Assembly: GCA_044450785.1 (NCBI GenBank)
Contig: JBIOJM010000049.1
Span: 1-41,228 of the forward strand
Direction of reading: 5' to 3'
Length of the DNA stretch: 41,228 nucleotides
From: JBIOJM01 sp044450785
GTDB taxonomy: Bacteria; Planctomycetota; Planctomycetia; Isosphaerales; Isosphaeraceae
The notes under the pieces are model-generated. The model was not told the origin of the DNA, did no database searches, and was given only the letters and a program-made list of their open reading frames with translations. The first letter of the stretch is position 1; each line of letters opens with the position of its first letter. Both the position numbers and the translations under genes were made by a program. Positions 22,956-33,117 of the stretch are shown here, in pieces.

Positions 22956-25900
22956 TCACTCGCAAGTCCTGGCCAGGCGGAAACCGTAGCTCGAGTTGCG
23001 GTCCGAAGGCGCGAACTCGGGACGGAACGCCGCGCGGACCTGCGCCGGTCGATCGGTGTACGACCCGCCCCGAACGAGACGAAGGTTTTTCTCGCCAGTA
23101 GATGAAACTCTATTTATGATATCAATATACACCCCTCTCCTCTCCGGCCGCGACGCGTTTGAGCCGTCCTGGCACCATTCAAACACGTTCCCCAGCATAT
23201 CGAACAAGCCGAGATCGTTCGGCAGCAAGCTGCCGCACGACCAGGCGCGCTCGCGGCTGTTGGACTGATACCAGGCATACTTGTCGAGCAGTTCAATCGA
23301 GCGACCGTAGGAGCGACTCGTCATCGCACCGGCCCGGCAGGCGTACTCCCATTCGGCCTCGGTGGGCAGGCGATAGCCGGTCCGCTCCAGGACGTTGGCC
23401 GGGATCGTCATCCCCTCGACGTACGCCCCGGCCCCGTTGGCGAGGTAGCACCACTGGTCCTTGGGCAGACCCTCCCGCTCGCTCAGCCAGTTGCAGTATT
23501 GAGCCGCGGTGTACCAATCGGGACCGATCCACGGGCCGTCGGGGTCGGGGCTGTAGTGGTTGAGGAAGCTGCCGGGGAGGTTGAGCCGGTGTTCGGTGTA
23601 GGGCTTGACGAACCGCTGAAATTGCTCGACCGTCACCTCGCTCGCGGCGATGGCGAACCGACGGGGGATCACGGTGCGGCGGGGCGGCTCGTTCCCGGGG
23701 TTTGGCTCGGTCTCACTCGGTGGCGTGCCCATGTGGACCTCGACAGGTCCGTCGATCACCACGAACGTCTGCCCCTGTCCGTTGACATACCAGCGGCGCC
23801 CGCCCGGTTCCTTGAGCCGGGCCAGCTCGGCGGTGACGGCGTCGACCTTCTCTTTCCGACCCCACTGCCGCAAGGTCCAGGCGGCCGCCCCGTGGATACC
23901 CGCGTCGGGGTCGTCGCGGTAGAGGTCGAGCAGGCGGGCCGAGAGCGGCTCCCGCTCGCCGGGCGAGAGACCCTCCGTCCCGTACGTCCCCAGGGCCAGA
24001 ATCAGCGCCCGCCGCGTCGAAATCTCGGGGTGGAAGAGGATCGCGTCCATCCCTCCGGTGGCGGGTGGCGCGACCCTTCTGGTGCCCGGGGTGGCGGGCG
24101 AATCCAGTCGGGCAAGCTCGGCGGCGGTGGCGTGAGGATCAGCCCCCAGGGGTTTGAGCCAGTTGACGATGAAGCTCCGGAGCCGGGGATCGGAAGTGTG
24201 CCGCAAGAGGGGCCAGACCTCGCCGGCCTTGCCGAACCGGACGAGGGCCGCGGCCGCCCGGGCCTGCCGCTCGGCGAGCCGGTCCTTGGCCTCCTCCTTG
24301 ACTGCGGGCCGGTGCCAGACCGACGCCGTCAGGGGTGGTCGCTCGGCCGTGATCCGGGTCACCGACCAGGAGACGGGGCGATATCCCTGCGCGGCGAGCT
24401 CCCGGCTCCGTCGCAGGTGCGCATCGGGGTCGAGGCTGGACACCGTGACGCCCTCGATCGCCGGGTCAGTGCTCCAGACGGCGGCGTACCGCCGTTCGGC
24501 GTGTCCGGCCGCCATCAACTCGGCGAACGCCGAGTCGTCCCGGATCGGGTCGAGGTCAGGGTCTTCGTCCATCCGGCCGAAGTCGGCGTAGCCGCTCTGG
24601 ACCACGTCCTTGAGCAGTCCGAGGGCGCGGACCGCGCGCGCGGGCCCCTTGGCCGCGTTCTTGCCGCCGGCGGCCTTCGAGCCAACCGCGAAGGCGCGGG
24701 CCGCCATGTAACGGAGCTCGATGTCGTCTCGGGCCTTCTCGAGCGCCGCGTCGAGCGCCTCGAACGCCGCGTCGACCGGCTCACCCAGCTCCGCCGCCAC
24801 GACGGCGGCCATGGCGAGCTTGACGCCGTCGGGCTCGTCGCGCTTGCGGAACTTGGCCAGCTCCGCCAGGGCGTCGTCCTTCTTGCCCAGCCGGGCCAGC
24901 GCGATGGCCCGTTCCCAGAGGGCGTCGACGGCGTCGGGGTCCTTCTTGAGCACGGCGTCGAAGTCGTCGAGGGCCTTCCGGATCGCGCCGAGCCGGAGGT
25001 GGGCCCTTGCCCGGGCCGTACGGGAGTCGGCGTTGTCGGGCCTGGTGTTGGGCACCTGGTCCGCACGCTCCACCGCGGCCCGGGCGCGCTCCGCGACCGT
25101 CTGCTGCCGGCCCGCCGCGCTGACCGCCACGTCGACGAGCCACAGGTCGCTGCGCTTGAGCTGCTCGGCTACGAAGTTGCCCTCGAACAGGTCGCCATAC
25201 CCCTTGGAATCGACGTCGGCCGAGGCACGTTTGCCCCAGACGCCGCAATACCGCGCTTGGCCGTCGGTCCCGCGCACGGCGTGCAGGGTTCGGGCGATCA
25301 GCCCGGCGTCCTGCAGGGGCTTCTGGACGTTGGCCAGCTCGTTGTCGGCCGCCCCGACGTAGAGCCGGGCCTCGTCCCCACCGGCCACCTCGACCCAGAG
25401 CGCCGCGTAACGGTCGGCGGGCTGGCCGTCGACCGTCGTCACGTATCCGGCGACGTCGACCGGGAGGAATTTCTCGGTCCGGTTCGTCTCGTCCTGCCGG
25501 CGGACCTGCTCGGGGGTCAGCCCCGATCCGATCCGCCAGTTTCGCCCGTCTCGGGTCCAGACGGCCGCCACGCGCACCGCAGGGCCGTCGGCGTACGGGC
25601 GGAATCGGACGGGGCGGTAGCCCGACTTACCCAGGGCAAGGGCGGTCGCGGCGAACTCGTCCAGGGACATCGCCTGGCAGGCGGCGAACCGCTCGGCGAG
25701 CAGGCCGAGGGCGGCCTCGACCCGGCCGGCCAAGGCTGGGTCGGGCTTCGACCAGTCCGGATCGAGCGGCCGGTCGTTCCAGTCGAGCACGACCGTCTTT
25801 GCCAGGTCGGCCTGGAAGATGGGTACAGTTTGCTCGGCGACGCGCTCGGCGACCGGGAAGAGGGTCCGGTACGCCTTGGGGTCGGCGGCCATGAGCAGCT

Positions 25901-28900
25901 CGGCCAGCCGCTGGGGTTGATCAGCGGCGTAATCGGTCAGGATGCTGGTAGCCAGGGTATGCTCGGTCTCGGGGCGGGCCGGGTCGCGGAAAATCGCGGC
26001 GAGGGAAGCGGACAACTGGCCCCGTACGGGGCGCAAGTTGTCGAGCCAGGTGCCCAGGAACGCAGGATTGTCCGAGACCAGCGCCTGGGACACCTTGCCG
26101 CCGAGGTCGGCCCAGCGGTGGTCCTCGGGATCGTAGAGGGCCAGGGTGCCGGCGACCGGGAGGAGGCGGTGATCGCCGGGCTGGGACGCGCCGAGGACCG
26201 CCCACAGCCTCGGGATCAGCGCGGCCCGGTGCGGCCGGAGGGCGTCCCTGAGCACGGGCAGCTCGGACGGCAACGCGGCCAGGAGGCGCGACTCCAGGTA
26301 GGCGGCCTGACCGGGGTCGACGGGCAAGAGCCCGAGGCTGGCGTGGAGCTTCGCGCGGGAGTCGTCAGACCCAATGGCGACGGCCCGTTTCAACTCCGGA
26401 TCGGTCCAGCGGCGGTAGTCCCGCAGCGACCGGACGATGTCGGGGACCCTGCGGGTGTCTGCCTTGAGCAGTTGCTGGACAAGGCCGTCGGCCGTCGTCG
26501 CCTGGTTGGCCTCGACGACGCGATTGCGCACGTACAGGCCCGCGGCCACCAGCACGGCGGCGACAGCCGCCAGACCGAGCATTTGCAGGCCGTGGAACCG
26601 GCCGGCCCGCGCAATCATCCGCCGCTGCGGCTCGGTCCAATCCTGCTTCCTCGTCAGCAGGCGGATGTTCACCCACTCCAGCGCGGACGGCAAGTGGCGG
26701 TTCTCGGGCTTGGCCGACCACAGCGCCGCGCGCTCCACCAGCCGCAGCTCGGCCCGGCCCCGTCGGGTCTCGCGCTGCTTGCGAGTCAGCCAGTCGCGGA
26801 GCGAGTGCACGAGGTAGTCGTGGGTGAGCTGGTAGTAACGTTGGCCTTCGGACCTGCCGGACTGACCATCGCCGGGGGTGCCCTCCGGGTCGGTCGGGGT
26901 GATCAACCGCAGCTCCGGGTCGAGGATGTGGACCAGGTCATCGAAGTCGCGGGGGCGCTCGGCGTAGCCCGAGACGTCGCGCAGCTCCGTCTCCGACCGC
27001 ATCTGGCCCTTGATATCGGTGCCGCTCCGGGGCAGCAGGGCTTTCAGCACGGCCTGCGCCGCCTTCTGGTGCAGGCGGTGCTCGCCGGGCGCCGTCGCGG
27101 CGCTGAAGGTCTCGTCGAGGAAGGTCACGCCCACGCCCTGCGCGCCCCCGACGGCGCGGAGGGTGGCCGGGGTCCACGGCTTCCCCTTGACCATCTCGGC
27201 GAACAGGGCCAGTCGCACCGAGATGACCTTGCCGTCCTGGACCAGCCCCGCGACCGACTGGTCGAGGAACGCGCGCTGCTCGGCGGTCAGATCGGCCGAC
27301 CGGTCGGGCAAGACACCGTAGGCACGGCCGAATGCCGCCAGGACCTTGCGGGCGTGCAGCGGGTCGAACAGGTCGACCAGGGCGCTGGTCTCCCCCTCCA
27401 GGAGACGGATCTCGAGGTCGCGCATGAACCGGCTGGCGGCGAGCCAGAAGTCGTCGCGAACCATGACGATCGCCTGGACGTGCTCGCCGTCGCAATGCCG
27501 CAGCGCGGCGACCAGCTCGGTTTCCGCCTCGTTCCGCCTGGCGAAGAGCCATTGCTCGAACTGGTCGAGCACCAGCAGGACCTTCGCGCCGGGACGAAGC
27601 ACTCGCCCCCGCCGCAGGGTGGCCAGCGCATCGACCAGACCGAGCCCATCGGGCCGCTCGGGGCACGCCTTGCCGATCGCCTTGAGCAGCCGCGTCTCGG
27701 TCTCGCCCGGGGTCGCCTCGACGTAGACCGCAACGACATGCGAGGCCAACCGCGGAAGCAGGCCCGCCTTGACCAGCGACGACTTGCCGCAGCCCGAGGG
27801 GCCATAGATCAGCCCGACGTGAAACGCGGCGTCGGGGTCCGTCGCCTCGATCCGGGTCTTCCAGAACCGAAGGCTCTCGGGCAGGCCGTCACGGTCGCGC
27901 GGGCCGGGGAGCAGCTCGAGGAAGAAGTCGGCGTCGTGCCGGTCGAACGACCGCAGGCCCTTGGGGACCACTTTGTTGAGCCGGGTGTAGGAGTCGTGCC
28001 GCACGGAGCCGGGCGCGCTCGGGGCGGCCTCTCGGGTCGAGTCAGCGGCCGAAATGACCCGCCCGGGGACGGACGCGGGCGTCCCGGCCGCCGGCTCCGA
28101 ACCGAGGAAGTGCCGCAGGTCCTCGGCCAGGTCGCGGGCCGTGCTGTATCGCTCCGACGCCCGCTTGGCCAGCATCTTCTGGCAGATCCGCTCCAGCTCG
28201 CGCGGGATCGTGTCGTCGATTTGCCGGGGCGGACGCTCCTCGGTGCGGAGGACCTGCTCGATGATCTCGACGAGCGTGTCGCCCCGGAACGGCCTGCGAT
28301 TCGTGAGCAGTTGGAAGAACACGACACCGAGGCTGAAGATGTCCGAGCGGCCGTCGACCCGGTGCCCCTCGCCGCGGGCCTGCTCCGGGCTCATGTAGGC
28401 GGGCGTCCCGGCGAGCCCGGCCTCCTTGCCGTAGTCCTCGTCCCGCAGCGCCAGCCCGAAGTCGGCGACGCACGGCCGGCCCTGGAGGTCGAGCAGGATG
28501 TTGGCCGGTTTGACGTCGCGGTGGACCAGGCCGCGGGTGTGGGCGTGGTGCAGCGCTAGGGCGACCACCGCCACCAGCTCGGCCGTCTCCCGGAACGGCA
28601 GCCGGTCCCGGCGCATCCGCTCCGCCAGGTCGGTCCCCTCGACGTACTTGGAGACGACGAAGCAGAGCCCTTCGTGGGTGCGGCCGACGTCGTGGACCGG
28701 GACGATGTTGGGGTGGTCGAGCCGCGCCAGGGCGCGGGCCTCGGCCAGGTAGGCCGCGACGTCGTCGGGGCCGGCGACCCGATCGAGGTTGGGGACCTTG
28801 ATGGCCACCAGGCGATCGAGCTCTTCGTCCCGGGCCAGGTAGACCCGCCCGAAGCCCCCCTGGCCGATCCGCGTGATGATCTGGTAGCGGCCGATCGCCG

Positions 28901-29084
28901 AGGGAACCGCCGGCTCGGATCGCTCTGACCCGGCGGGAGTCGATCCATCCCGGGCTATCGTCCCGGTCGAGTCCGTCGTCACCTCCGCCGAGAGACCCAC
29001 ACCGCCCGGCTCCGAGCCCCCGCCCGCGACGGAGGTGGCTCGTTCCGATGCCCGCGGTAGAGCGCGGCCGGTTGTCTCGTCCAT
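22956..29084 (-). CDS. Giant Ser/Thr protein kinase-STAND NTPase-TPR-SUMF1 protein
   Basis: 2042 residues from ATG 29084 (GCGAGG 8 nt upstream). Domains in order: Ser/Thr kinase, about 66-328, with GQGGFG, Lys96 (VAIKV), HRDVKPAN (188-195), DFG (208-210) and MSPE; a STAND-type P-loop NTPase, about 380-760, with Walker A GPSGCGKSS (428-436) and Walker B LLVLDQFE (Asp507); one transmembrane helix (about 832-852); a helical HEAT-like region (about 870-1130); beta-rich segments with GYRPVRF/AAVW patterns resembling bacterial tandem repeat domain 1 (about 1150-1320 and 1530-1595); TPR (about 1355-1420); a second HEAT-like stretch; and a C-terminal SUMF1/FGE-like domain (about 1770-2042). The SUMF1 part has RLPTEAEWEYACR and RGGSYTDRPAQVRAAFR, where true FGE has its two catalytic cysteines; both positions are replaced. 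A membrane-bound signalling switch is inferred. Confidence 0.88.
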   Translation of the reverse strand: MDETTGRALPRASERATSVAGGGSEPGGVGLSAEVTTDSTGTIARDGSTPAGSERSEPAVPSAIGRYQIITRIGQGGFGRVYLARDEELDRLVAIKVPNLDRVAGPDDVAAYLAEARALARLDHPNIVPVHDVGRTHEGLCFVVSKYVEGTDLAERMRRDRLPFRETAELVAVVALALHHAHTRGLVHRDVKPANILLDLQGRPCVADFGLALRDEDYGKEAGLAGTPAYMSPEQARGEGHRVDGRSDIFSLGVVFFQLLTNRRPFRGDTLVEIIEQVLRTEERPPRQIDDTIPRELERICQKMLAKRASERYSTARDLAEDLRHFLGSEPAAGTPASVPGRVISAADSTREAAPSAPGSVRHDSYTRLNKVVPKGLRSFDRHDADFFLELLPGPRDRDGLPESLRFWKTRIEATDPDAAFHVGLIYGPSGCGKSSLVKAGLLPRLASHVVAVYVEATPGETETRLLKAIGKACPERPDGLGLVDALATLRRGRVLRPGAKVLLVLDQFEQWLFARRNEAETELVAALRHCDGEHVQAIVMVRDDFWLAASRFMRDLEIRLLEGETSALVDLFDPLHARKVLAAFGRAYGVLPDRSADLTAEQRAFLDQSVAGLVQDGKVISVRLALFAEMVKGKPWTPATLRAVGGAQGVGVTFLDETFSAATAPGEHRLHQKAAQAVLKALLPRSGTDIKGQMRSETELRDVSGYAERPRDFDDLVHILDPELRLITPTDPEGTPGDGQSGRSEGQRYYQLTHDYLVHSLRDWLTRKQRETRRGRAELRLVERAALWSAKPENRHLPSALEWVNIRLLTRKQDWTEPQRRMIARAGRFHGLQMLGLAAVAAVLVAAGLYVRNRVVEANQATTADGLVQQLLKADTRRVPDIVRSLRDYRRWTDPELKRAVAIGSDDSRAKLHASLGLLPVDPGQAAYLESRLLAALPSELPVLRDALRPHRAALIPRLWAVLGASQPGDHRLLPVAGTLALYDPEDHRWADLGGKVSQALVSDNPAFLGTWLDNLRPVRGQLSASLAAIFRDPARPETEHTLATSILTDYAADQPQRLAELLMAADPKAYRTLFPVAERVAEQTVPIFQADLAKTVVLDWNDRPLDPDWSKPDPALAGRVEAALGLLAERFAACQAMSLDEFAATALALGKSGYRPVRFRPYADGPAVRVAAVWTRDGRNWRIGSGLTPEQVRRQDETNRTEKFLPVDVAGYVTTVDGQPADRYAALWVEVAGGDEARLYVGAADNELANVQKPLQDAGLIARTLHAVRGTDGQARYCGVWGKRASADVDSKGYGDLFEGNFVAEQLKRSDLWLVDVAVSAAGRQQTVAERARAAVERADQVPNTRPDNADSRTARARAHLRLGAIRKALDDFDAVLKKDPDAVDALWERAIALARLGKKDDALAELAKFRKRDEPDGVKLAMAAVVAAELGEPVDAAFEALDAALEKARDDIELRYMAARAFAVGSKAAGGKNAAKGPARAVRALGLLKDVVQSGYADFGRMDEDPDLDPIRDDSAFAELMAAGHAERRYAAVWSTDPAIEGVTVSSLDPDAHLRRSRELAAQGYRPVSWSVTRITAERPPLTASVWHRPAVKEEAKDRLAERQARAAAALVRFGKAGEVWPLLRHTSDPRLRSFIVNWLKPLGADPHATAAELARLDSPATPGTRRVAPPATGGMDAILFHPEISTRRALILALGTYGTEGLSPGEREPLSARLLDLYRDDPDAGIHGAAAWTLRQWGRKEKVDAVTAELARLKEPGGRRWYVNGQGQTFVVIDGPVEVHMGTPPSETEPNPGNEPPRRTVIPRRFAIAASEVTVEQFQRFVKPYTEHRLNLPGSFLNHYSPDPDGPWIGPDWYTAAQYCNWLSEREGLPKDQWCYLANGAGAYVEGMTIPANVLERTGYRLPTEAEWEYACRAGAMTSRSYGRSIELLDKYAWYQSNSRERAWSCGSLLPNDLGLFDMLGNVFEWCQDGSNASRPERRGVYIDIINRVSSTGEKNLRLVRGGSYTDRPAQVRAAFRPEFAPSDRNSSYGFRLARTCE

Positions 29085-29193
29085 CGGATGAACCTCGCCG
29101 GGGGTCGGTTGCACGTCGGATCCCGGCGAGCATTATCCCAGCAACGGCCCAGTTCTGCCAGCGACGGCATCGTGGGAGTGACAATTGACGCAC

Positions 29194-29252
29194 GCAATTT
29201 CAGTAATTGCAAATACTTTAACATTGACGATGTTAGACAATTTCGATAGTAT
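29194..29252 (+). promoter_or_regulatory. Candidate promoter with paired inverted repeats upstream of arsR-phaC
   Basis: TTGACG (29224-29229), 17 nt, then TAGTAT (29247-29252) forms a plausible sigma70-like promoter in an AT-rich island. A perfect inverted repeat TAACAT-n5-ATGTTA (29219-29235) covers the -35 box. A second one with the same 6-5-6 geometry, GCAATT-n5-AATTGC (29194-29210), lies 25 bp upstream centre to centre. They are good candidate sites for the ArsR-type regulator encoded downstream, but this is inference. Confidence 0.5.
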
Positions 29253-29291
29253 GATTAGTGACGAAAGAGACAATCTGTTCGGATAGACTGT

Positions 29292-29391
29292 GACACCGGG
29301 ATGCTCAATCGCCCGGTGTCGATGATCTGTGCGATCCCCCTCTCTTCCGGCTCAGAAAACCTCTGGTCTCGGAGACCCCCCGGCGGAGAGG
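29292..29391 (+). promoter_or_regulatory. Structured 5' leader (two strong hairpins) ahead of the ArsR gene
   Basis: GACACCGGG (29292-29300) and CCCGGTGTC (29312-29320) form a perfect 9-bp stem with an 11-nt loop. Further on, GGTCT-cgg-AGACC (29365-29377) is nested inside CCTCT (29360-29364) and AGAGG (29387-29391). Neither hairpin has a T-run. The leader from the candidate promoter to the ATG would be about 185 nt. No known riboswitch class is recognised. Confidence 0.4.
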
Positions 29392-29445
29392 GTGATGTAT
29401 CCTCTTACCCGCCAACCGCTCACATTCCTTTGGAGACAGATTCCG

Positions 29446-29787
29446 ATGGCGACAGCGACCCTTAACATGAAGAAGGCCACGAAGACCGCACTGGCCAAGA
29501 ACGAGATCCTGCTGCGTACAAAGGCCTATCAGCGGGCGGCGATCCTGCTCAAGCAAGTCAGTGACCCGACTCGAATCCAGGTCGTCACCCTGCTTTCCGA
29601 AGGGGAGTGCCATGTCGGGGGGCTGTGCGACCAGTTCAAGATGAGCCAGCCTGCTGTGAGCCACCACCTGGCCATGTTGCGGCACGGGGGAATTGTCGAC
29701 CGCCGCCGCCAGGGCAAGAACAACTTCTATAGCCTTACCGACACCGGCTATCGGCTTTCCAAGATCGTCAAGGGCGTGGGTCGTTGA
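29446..29787 (+). CDS. ArsR/SmtB-family winged-helix transcriptional regulator
   Basis: 113 residues from ATG 29446 (GGAG 10 nt upstream); the frame is open to 29329 but the upstream part is leader sequence. The ArsR fold is clear: QVSDPTRIQVVTLLSEGECH, then the helix-turn-helix LCDQFKMSQPAVSHHLAMLR and the beta-wing VDRRRQGKNNFYSLTDTGYR. In metal-sensing ArsR proteins the alpha3 metal site is ELCVCDL-like. Here the matching stretch is ECHVGGLC (Cys55, His56, Cys61), so a metal or redox ligand set is possible but not canonical. It sits 73 bp ahead of the PHA synthase on the same strand, so it probably regulates its own operon, perhaps through the inverted repeats at 29194-29235. Confidence 0.85.
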   Translation: MATATLNMKKATKTALAKNEILLRTKAYQRAAILLKQVSDPTRIQVVTLLSEGECHVGGLCDQFKMSQPAVSHHLAMLRHGGIVDRRRQGKNNFYSLTDTGYRLSKIVKGVGR

Positions 29788-29860
29788 CCTGCCCCTTGCC
29801 AATGCCCAAGGCAGTGTCACCTCTTGGACGAGAGGATCAAGGACCCACGGGAGCGTTACC

Positions 29861-31750
29861 ATGTCACAACCTCGATCAGCCCGGGGCCGAAGAGCTGATC
29901 GCGTTCCTGTGCAGGCCGGTGCGGGCGCGAGCCCACATCGGCCGAGCCCAGTCCCCGAGCCAACTCTGGGTAACGGCAAGCCGGGGGCAGGCACCACGAC
30001 GGGGCCGGGCCTCGGCCAGCCCGCTCCTGAGCCCGAATTCGCCGCCAATTGGGATCGGCTCTTCCGCGCCGGGATCGGCCGGGTGAGCCTCGGGCTCTCC
30101 CCCGTCGGGCTCGTGCTGGTTTACCTCGACTGGCTGCTCCATCTGGGCCTTTCCCCAGGCAAGCAACAGGACTTGATGCGGAAGGCGCTGCGCAAAGCCG
30201 TGAGGTTCAGCCTTTACGCCGCCCGCGCCGCGTTTCAGCCGGAAACCCCGCCCGCCATCGAACCTCTGCCGCAAGATCGGCGGTTCGCCGGCCCAGCCTG
30301 GCAGCAGTGGCCCTTCAACGTTCATTACCAGTCGTTCCTCTTCGCGCAGCAATGGTTGCATAACGCCGCCACCGGCGTGCACGGCGTGTCGCGGCACAAC
30401 GAGGCGGTCGTCACCTTTGTCGGGCGTCAGCTCCTCGATGTTTTCGCACCCGCGAACTTCCCCTGGACCAATCCCGAGATCCTGAAAGCCACCTACGACC
30501 AAGCGGGGACCAACCTGATCCGAGGCGCGGCGAACTTCCTGGAGGACTGGGGACGGGCCGTGCTGGGCCAGAAGCCCGTGGGCACCGAGGCCTTCCAGGT
30601 CGGCAAGGCGGTGGCGGTCACGCTGGGCAAGGTGGTTTACCGCAACCGGCTCATCGAACTCATCCAGTACGCGCCGGCCACGCAAGCCGTCCAGGCCGAG
30701 CCGGTCCTGATCGTGCCCGCCTGGATCATGAAGTACTACATCCTCGATCTCTCCCCCCAGAACTCGCTCGTCAAGTATCTGGTCGATCACGGGCATACCG
30801 TGTTCATGATTTCCTGGAAGAACCCGGGTACCGAAGACCGGGATCAGGGCATGGAGGACTACCGCACCCTCGGGGTCATGGACGCGCTGGCGGCCATCTC
30901 GGCGATCACGCCGGGGCGCAAGGTTCACGCCGTGGGCTACTGCCTCGGAGGCACCCTGATGGCCATCGCCGCCGCGGCCATGGCGCGGGACGAGGACAAC
31001 CGGCTCCAGAGCCTGACCGTCCTCGCTTCGGAGACCGACTTCACGGAGCCGGGCGAGCTGAGCCTGTTCATCGACGAGACGGAGGTCTCCTTCCTCGAAG
31101 ACGTCATGTGGGACCAGGGCTTCCTGGACACCCGGCAGATGGCGGGTACCTTCCAACTGCTGCGGTCCAATGACCTGATCTGGTCACGCATGGTCCATGA
31201 CTACCTCCTGGGCGATCGGCCAGCCATGACGGACCTGATGGCCTGGAACGCCGATGGGACCCGCATGCCGTACCGCATGCACTCGGAGTATCTGCGCGCA
31301 CTTTTCCTCAATAACGACTTGGCTGAAGGGCGTTACGAGGTGGTCGGTCGGCCCGTCACGCTCACGGACATCCGTGTGCCCATTTTCGGGGTCAGCACGG
31401 TCAAGGACCATGTCGCACCCTGGTGTTCGGTTTACAAGATCCATCTGCTCACCGATACGGACGTCACGTTCGTCCTGACGACCGGCGGCCACAACGCCGG
31501 CATCGTGAGCGAACCGGGCCAAGCGCACCATCGCTACCAGATGGCGACGAGCACGGAGGGTGACCGCTACATCGACCCCGAGACCTGGCAGGCCGTTACC
31601 CCGCACCAGGAAGGATCCTGGTGGCCGGCCTGGCAGGCGTGGTTGGAGAGGCATTCGAGCGGTCTCGTTGCGATCCCCCCGATGGGTGCATCGGATCGAG
31701 GTTATCCTCCGCTCGCGGATGCACCGGGATCGTATGTCCTCCAGGAATAG
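29861..31750 (+). CDS. phaC: Poly(3-hydroxyalkanoate) synthase, class I-like
   Basis: 629 residues from ATG 29861 (GGGAG 7 nt upstream). It polymerises (R)-3-hydroxyacyl-CoA into PHA storage granules. After a poorly conserved Pro/Gly-rich N-terminus (1-60), the PhaC N-terminal domain includes WPFNVHYQSFLFAQQW, NFPWTNPEILK and GGN-like NLIRGAANFLEDW. The alpha/beta-hydrolase core has the lipase-like box GYCLGGT with nucleophile Cys361, Asp516 in VSTVKDHVAPW and His544 in TGGHNAGIVS, the full catalytic triad. The single long chain without an adjacent phaE or phaR gene fits class I (usual length about 560-600). No phaA, phaB or phasin gene is in the window. The upstream ArsR gene suggests transcriptional control, and a hairpin follows the stop codon. 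Confidence 0.93.
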   Translation: MSQPRSARGRRADRVPVQAGAGASPHRPSPVPEPTLGNGKPGAGTTTGPGLGQPAPEPEFAANWDRLFRAGIGRVSLGLSPVGLVLVYLDWLLHLGLSPGKQQDLMRKALRKAVRFSLYAARAAFQPETPPAIEPLPQDRRFAGPAWQQWPFNVHYQSFLFAQQWLHNAATGVHGVSRHNEAVVTFVGRQLLDVFAPANFPWTNPEILKATYDQAGTNLIRGAANFLEDWGRAVLGQKPVGTEAFQVGKAVAVTLGKVVYRNRLIELIQYAPATQAVQAEPVLIVPAWIMKYYILDLSPQNSLVKYLVDHGHTVFMISWKNPGTEDRDQGMEDYRTLGVMDALAAISAITPGRKVHAVGYCLGGTLMAIAAAAMARDEDNRLQSLTVLASETDFTEPGELSLFIDETEVSFLEDVMWDQGFLDTRQMAGTFQLLRSNDLIWSRMVHDYLLGDRPAMTDLMAWNADGTRMPYRMHSEYLRALFLNNDLAEGRYEVVGRPVTLTDIRVPIFGVSTVKDHVAPWCSVYKIHLLTDTDVTFVLTTGGHNAGIVSEPGQAHHRYQMATSTEGDRYIDPETWQAVTPHQEGSWWPAWQAWLERHSSGLVAIPPMGASDRGYPPLADAPGSYVLQE

Positions 31751-31760
31751 GGGAAGCGCG

Positions 31761-31778
31761 GGGAGTGAATACACTCCC
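31761..31778. terminator. Hairpin between convergent phaC and DUF1015 genes
   Basis: GGGAGTG-aata-CACTCCC is a perfect 7-bp stem with a 4-nt loop in the 50-bp gap between two convergent genes. Its symmetry suits a bidirectional terminator. A T-run is absent on both sides, so it is only a candidate. Confidence 0.5.
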
Positions 31779-31800
31779 AGCCGTCTTCACTGCCTACTGC

Positions 31801-33116
<1,316 letters not shown>

Positions 33117-33117
<1 letters not shown>

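Noticed and set aside
22956..23700. Diversity-generating retroelement target at the SUMF1 C-terminus
   Set aside because: SUMF1/C-type-lectin folds are common DGR targets. However, no reverse transcriptase, template repeat or adenine-biased variable repeat is in the window.
23499..28559. Very long open frame (about 1686 codons) on the plus strand opposite the giant kinase gene
   Set aside because: It is a mirror frame of a GC-rich coding sequence. The minus-strand protein has unmistakable kinase, ATPase and SUMF1 motifs; the plus-strand translation is Gly/Arg/Val-rich without any domain.
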